A stretch of 9,023 nucleotides of DNA from Prolixibacteraceae bacterium (lineage in GTDB: Bacteria > Bacteroidota > Bacteroidia > Bacteroidales > Prolixibacteraceae): assembly GCA_016930735.1 (NCBI GenBank), contig JAFGGF010000029.1:1-9023 (forward strand). The letters are read 5' to 3'. Of this stretch, positions 6,234 to 9,023 are shown one piece after another. The notes under the pieces were generated by a model. It was not told the origin of the DNA, searched no databases, and saw only the letters and a program-made list of their open reading frames with translations. Within the stretch, counting starts at the first letter, position 1; the number at the start of each line of letters is the position of its first letter. The translations under genes were made by a program, and so were the position numbers.

Positions 6234-8690
6234 TTAGTATTTCCTGTTGATTTTTATTATATCACCAGTTTTTGTAAGCAAATCATATTCATAAACCTTT
6301 TTAAGACTGTTTTCGGATAATTCATTTTCGGCGTGGATAATTGGCTGTTTTATTTCCGGAATTTCATAAAAAGGATTCGGATTTTTGCCTGAAGCTTCTT
6401 TTAAACTCTTTCCTTCCAATGGAACATATGAACGTAACCTGCAAACTCCACCGATCAAGGATTTGATCTCTGCGGTTTTCAGCTCTCCGTTTTCCCATTG
6501 AATCTCAATCTCAAATCCACCTCTGGCTTTCATACCTGAAACATTACCTTTTTGCCACTTCGATGGCAAGGCAGGTAAAAGATGTAAAGCTCCATCGTGG
6601 CTCTGCAACAACATTTCGGCAATACCTGCAGTACATCCGAAGTTACCATCAATCTGGAAAGGTGGGTGGGCATCGAAAAAATTGGGGTAGGTTCCACCCC
6701 TTTCTCTTCCATTTGGTTGAACCGAAGGGGTCAACTGGTCCGTAATTAGTTTATAAGCATGGTCACCATCCAGCAACCGTGCCCAAAGGTTTACTTTCCA
6801 ACCCATTGACCAACCGGTAGATTCATCACCCCGCGCAATCAAAGATGTCCGGGCTGCAGAAAACAATTCGGGTGATTGGTATGGCGAAATCTGATTGGAA
6901 GGATAAAGTCCGTACAGATGAGATACATGACGGTGATGGTCATCAGGATTATCCCAGTCGTACATCCATTCCTGTAACTGGCCCCATTTCCCAACCTGCA
7001 TTGGCGGGATTCTTTGCAAAGCCTGCTTTATCTGATCAACCAATTCCTTATCGGTTTTTAGAATTTCTGCTGCTTTTATGGTATTTGTAAACAGGTCGAA
7101 GACCAACTGGTTATCCATAGTTGTTCCGGCTGTAACAGATGAAGGATGCCCGGCAGGTGTATTTTCAGGAGAAATGGAGGGGCAAACTACCAGCCATTTA
7201 TTTTCTGGTTCTTCTACAAGAAAATCGAGATAAAATTCCGAGGCTTCCTTTAAAACCGGATAAACAGATTTCAGAAATTCTTTATTGCCACTATATTCAT
7301 ATTTGTAAATCAGATGCTGACTGAGCCAGGCACCACCCATAGGCCACATTCCCCAGGTCGCACCATCAACAGGGCCATTGATCCGCCAAAGGTCGGTATT
7401 GTGATGCAATACCCAACCGTCAGCACCGTACATATCTTTTGCAGTTTGCCTTCCGGCCTCTGTAACTTCACGTACCATTTGAACCAGTGGCTCATTCATT
7501 TCAGAAAGGTTCGTTATTTCCGAAGGCCAGTAATTCATTTCAGTATTTATATTCACCGTATATTTGCTATCCCAGGGAGGCATCAGTTGATTGTTCCAGA
7601 TACCCTGAAGGTTAGCTGGTTGTCCACCGGGGCGTGATGAAGAAATCAGCAAATACCTTCCAAACTGAAAATACAATTCAACAAGCTGAGGGTCATCCCC
7701 TGAGGCAAACTGTTCCAAACGGACATCAGTCGGATTATTTACAGCTTCTGTTTCTCCAAGGTCAAGGCTTACCCTGTTAAAGTAATTCTGATAATCGGTA
7801 ATATGATCGTTTAAGGCATTTTCATATTTCTTTTTCAGAGCCTTATCAAGGTAGGAATCTACCCTTTCAAAAGCATTTGCTGATATGTCGTGATAATTAT
7901 TAAAGTTTGTAGCCATGGAAATATAAATTGCAACAACATCGGCATTACTTACGATTAAAGATTTTTTCTCAGCTGAAACAGATCCTCCTGATGGAATTAT
8001 CTTCACTTTGGCTACAAATTCAACTTTCCCTGTAACACTTTCATGGTTGCTGGTTAATCCAGAAAGAATAAGTTCATTATTTCCACTAGTTTTAACATCA
8101 ACCTCAGAAGGACGTTCAACTGTTGCCGAAAAATTTACAGAACCTTTTTTATCAGCTGAAATCCGGGCTATGATTACCTGATCGGGGAAAGAACTGAAAA
8201 TTTCAGTTTTATATTGAACTCCATCCACTTTATAAACTGATGAAGTAACAGCTTTTTCAAGGTCAAGTTCACGGTAATAATCCGAATAATTTTCATGCCC
8301 GGGAAATGCCAGTTTCAGGTTTCCAACTGTCTGATATGGCATTCCATGGGAAGTTTTAGTTATAAAATCCCGGTTTATCAGATCCTGAGCTTCCCTGTAT
8401 TTTCCCTCAAAAATTAAATCCCTGACTTCCTGTAATGACTCTTTGGCATTTGAATTATCGTTCCTGTTTGGCGACCCGGCATAAACAGTATTTTCGTTAA
8501 GCTGAATCACTTCGTTAACAGGATTTCCGAAAACCATGGCCCCGAGCCGCCCGTTCCCGACAGGAAGTGCTTCATTCCATTTGTTTGCAGGCTTATTGTA
8601 CCATAGTTTCAGATGAGGTTCATTTTGAGTGCAGGCTCCAAAAATTAAAGCCAGATTAAATAATCCAAGTAATAATATAACTTTCTTCAT
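6234..8690 (-). CDS. Glycoside hydrolase family 95, alpha-L-fucosidase or alpha-L-galactosidase, lipoprotein
   Basis: GH95 enzymes are inverting exo-hydrolases that release terminal alpha-L-fucose (mostly alpha-1,2-linked) or alpha-L-galactose from glycans. The 818 residues match the usual length. Layout: lipoprotein signal (1-20, IFGAC with Cys20 as lipid site); N-terminal GH95 domain beginning LWYNKPANKWNEALPVGNGRLG (about 29-50); beta-sandwich (to about 280); an (alpha/alpha)6 barrel (about 330-700); and a C-terminal beta domain. By comparison with the Bifidobacterium AfcA enzyme as I remember it, the active site is complete: Asn380 and Asn382 in NINTEMNYWP, general acid Glu509 in CPSISPEN, and Asp681 in FQIDGNFG. 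Thr378 sits where AfcA has a His, a position linked to L-galactose preference. Lipidation suggests an outer-membrane-anchored enzyme, periplasmic or at the surface. It starts 21 bp after the CBM6 gene, so the two are probably co-transcribed. AGGA just before the ATG is a weak ribosome-site match. The family is certain; the sugar preference is not. Confidence 0.96.
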   Translation of the reverse strand: MKKVILLLGLFNLALIFGACTQNEPHLKLWYNKPANKWNEALPVGNGRLGAMVFGNPVNEVIQLNENTVYAGSPNRNDNSNAKESLQEVRDLIFEGKYREAQDLINRDFITKTSHGMPYQTVGNLKLAFPGHENYSDYYRELDLEKAVTSSVYKVDGVQYKTEIFSSFPDQVIIARISADKKGSVNFSATVERPSEVDVKTSGNNELILSGLTSNHESVTGKVEFVAKVKIIPSGGSVSAEKKSLIVSNADVVAIYISMATNFNNYHDISANAFERVDSYLDKALKKKYENALNDHITDYQNYFNRVSLDLGETEAVNNPTDVRLEQFASGDDPQLVELYFQFGRYLLISSSRPGGQPANLQGIWNNQLMPPWDSKYTVNINTEMNYWPSEITNLSEMNEPLVQMVREVTEAGRQTAKDMYGADGWVLHHNTDLWRINGPVDGATWGMWPMGGAWLSQHLIYKYEYSGNKEFLKSVYPVLKEASEFYLDFLVEEPENKWLVVCPSISPENTPAGHPSSVTAGTTMDNQLVFDLFTNTIKAAEILKTDKELVDQIKQALQRIPPMQVGKWGQLQEWMYDWDNPDDHHRHVSHLYGLYPSNQISPYQSPELFSAARTSLIARGDESTGWSMGWKVNLWARLLDGDHAYKLITDQLTPSVQPNGRERGGTYPNFFDAHPPFQIDGNFGCTAGIAEMLLQSHDGALHLLPALPSKWQKGNVSGMKARGGFEIEIQWENGELKTAEIKSLIGGVCRLRSYVPLEGKSLKEASGKNPNPFYEIPEIKQPIIHAENELSENSLKKVYEYDLLTKTGDIIKINRKY

Positions 8691-8711
8691 TTTCCTGTAA
8701 AATTGAAAATA

Positions 8712-9023
8712 CTATTTTTCAAAACGGATCCAGTCTATCTCAACCGGATCTTCATTTTTCAAAACAACAATCAGGTTGTGAATTCCCTTTTTTATTTTGG
8801 AGGTTTTTGCTTCTACGGTTTTCCAGCCTTCTCCTGCCGGTATTTCTATTTCTGAAACGATAGGTCCATTTACATTGTCTAAGTGGATTTCAATAGTACC
8901 TCCCGATTCAGAAGCAGCAGAAACCAGAACTTTTTTAATCTTTTTAACAAAATCGACAGAGTTGTATTGTATCCATGCATCCTTACTTACGAGCAATGAT
9001 TTCCAGCCCTTAAAAGTATCAAG
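8712..9023 (-). CDS. C-terminal part of a secreted carbohydrate-active protein ending in a CBM6-like domain
   Basis: The frame is open from the right window edge to the TAG at 8714-8712, showing 103 C-terminal residues. The N-terminus and any catalytic domain lie outside. The visible part follows the order of a CBM6 beta-sandwich: W-x-x-Y-x-x-VDF at the start, a VSAASESGGTIEIHLD strand pair, a GW strand after IEIPAGEG, then IKKGIHNLIVVLKN and the closing DWIRFEK. CBM6 modules bind beta-glycan chains and similar sugars. In Bacteroidota they are common at the C-terminus of glycoside hydrolases such as GH43, so the missing part is likely an enzyme, but which family cannot be told. A TTG at 8996 could be mistaken for a start; in-frame codons continue upstream of it and the domain begins before it. 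The gene lies 21 bp before GH95 on the same strand, so the two probably act on the same glycan. Confidence 0.8.
   Translation of the reverse strand, partial: LDTFKGWKSLLVSKDAWIQYNSVDFVKKIKKVLVSAASESGGTIEIHLDNVNGPIVSEIEIPAGEGWKTVEAKTSKIKKGIHNLIVVLKNEDPVEIDWIRFEK

Noticed and set aside
7314..7637. 107-codon plus-strand open frame inside GH95
   Set aside because: Opposite to the conserved catalytic-domain sequence of GH95; a shadow frame favoured by local G+C.
8712..8996. A stand-alone 94-codon gene starting at TTG 8996
   Set aside because: The frame stays open upstream to the window edge and the CBM6-like fold begins before this codon, so it is the C-terminus of a larger gene.

Overview
The window looks like chromosomal DNA of a Bacteroidota bacterium. 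It carries a 1297-residue hybrid two-component sensor fused to an AraC-type regulator, a large lipoprotein glycoside hydrolase, and a tyrosine recombinase of the Bacteroidetes type. The A+T-rich intergenic DNA has -7 elements of the TAnnTTTG kind and few Shine-Dalgarno sequences. Genus cannot be fixed from this sequence. All five protein genes lie on the minus strand, so they are transcribed from right to left.

Right part (about 2199-9023): a carbohydrate-utilisation locus. The window enters inside a gene whose visible C-terminus is a CBM6-like carbohydrate-binding domain (8712-9023). After 21 bp comes a GH95 glycoside hydrolase (6234-8690), an alpha-L-fucosidase or alpha-L-galactosidase with all expected catalytic residues and a lipoprotein signal. 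After a 141-bp gap with a probable promoter comes the hybrid two-component regulator (2199-6092): two-propeller periplasmic sensor, Y_Y_Y domain, one membrane helix, histidine kinase, receiver and AraC HTH. The likely logic is that the sensor detects a released oligosaccharide in the periplasm and switches on the hydrolases upstream of it. No SusC/SusD pair is in the window. The regulator gene ends in a strand-specific hairpin terminator at 1987-2026.

Left part (1-1894): probably the end of an integrative element. A complete tyrosine integrase (305-1708) is followed after 4 bp by an A+T-rich gene of unknown function (24% G+C over 1-300) that runs off the left edge. To the right of the integrase, at 1878-1894 on the plus strand, is a 17-base sequence that reads as the 3' end of a tRNA (T-arm plus acceptor stem). 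A strong plus-strand terminator follows with no plus-strand gene to serve. The simplest reading is that the element integrated into the 3' end of a tRNA gene, and this fragment plus the tRNA's own terminator mark the element/chromosome junction. The intact tRNA should then lie at the far left end of the element, outside the window.

No rRNA, complete tRNA, CRISPR array, insertion sequence or riboswitch was seen.
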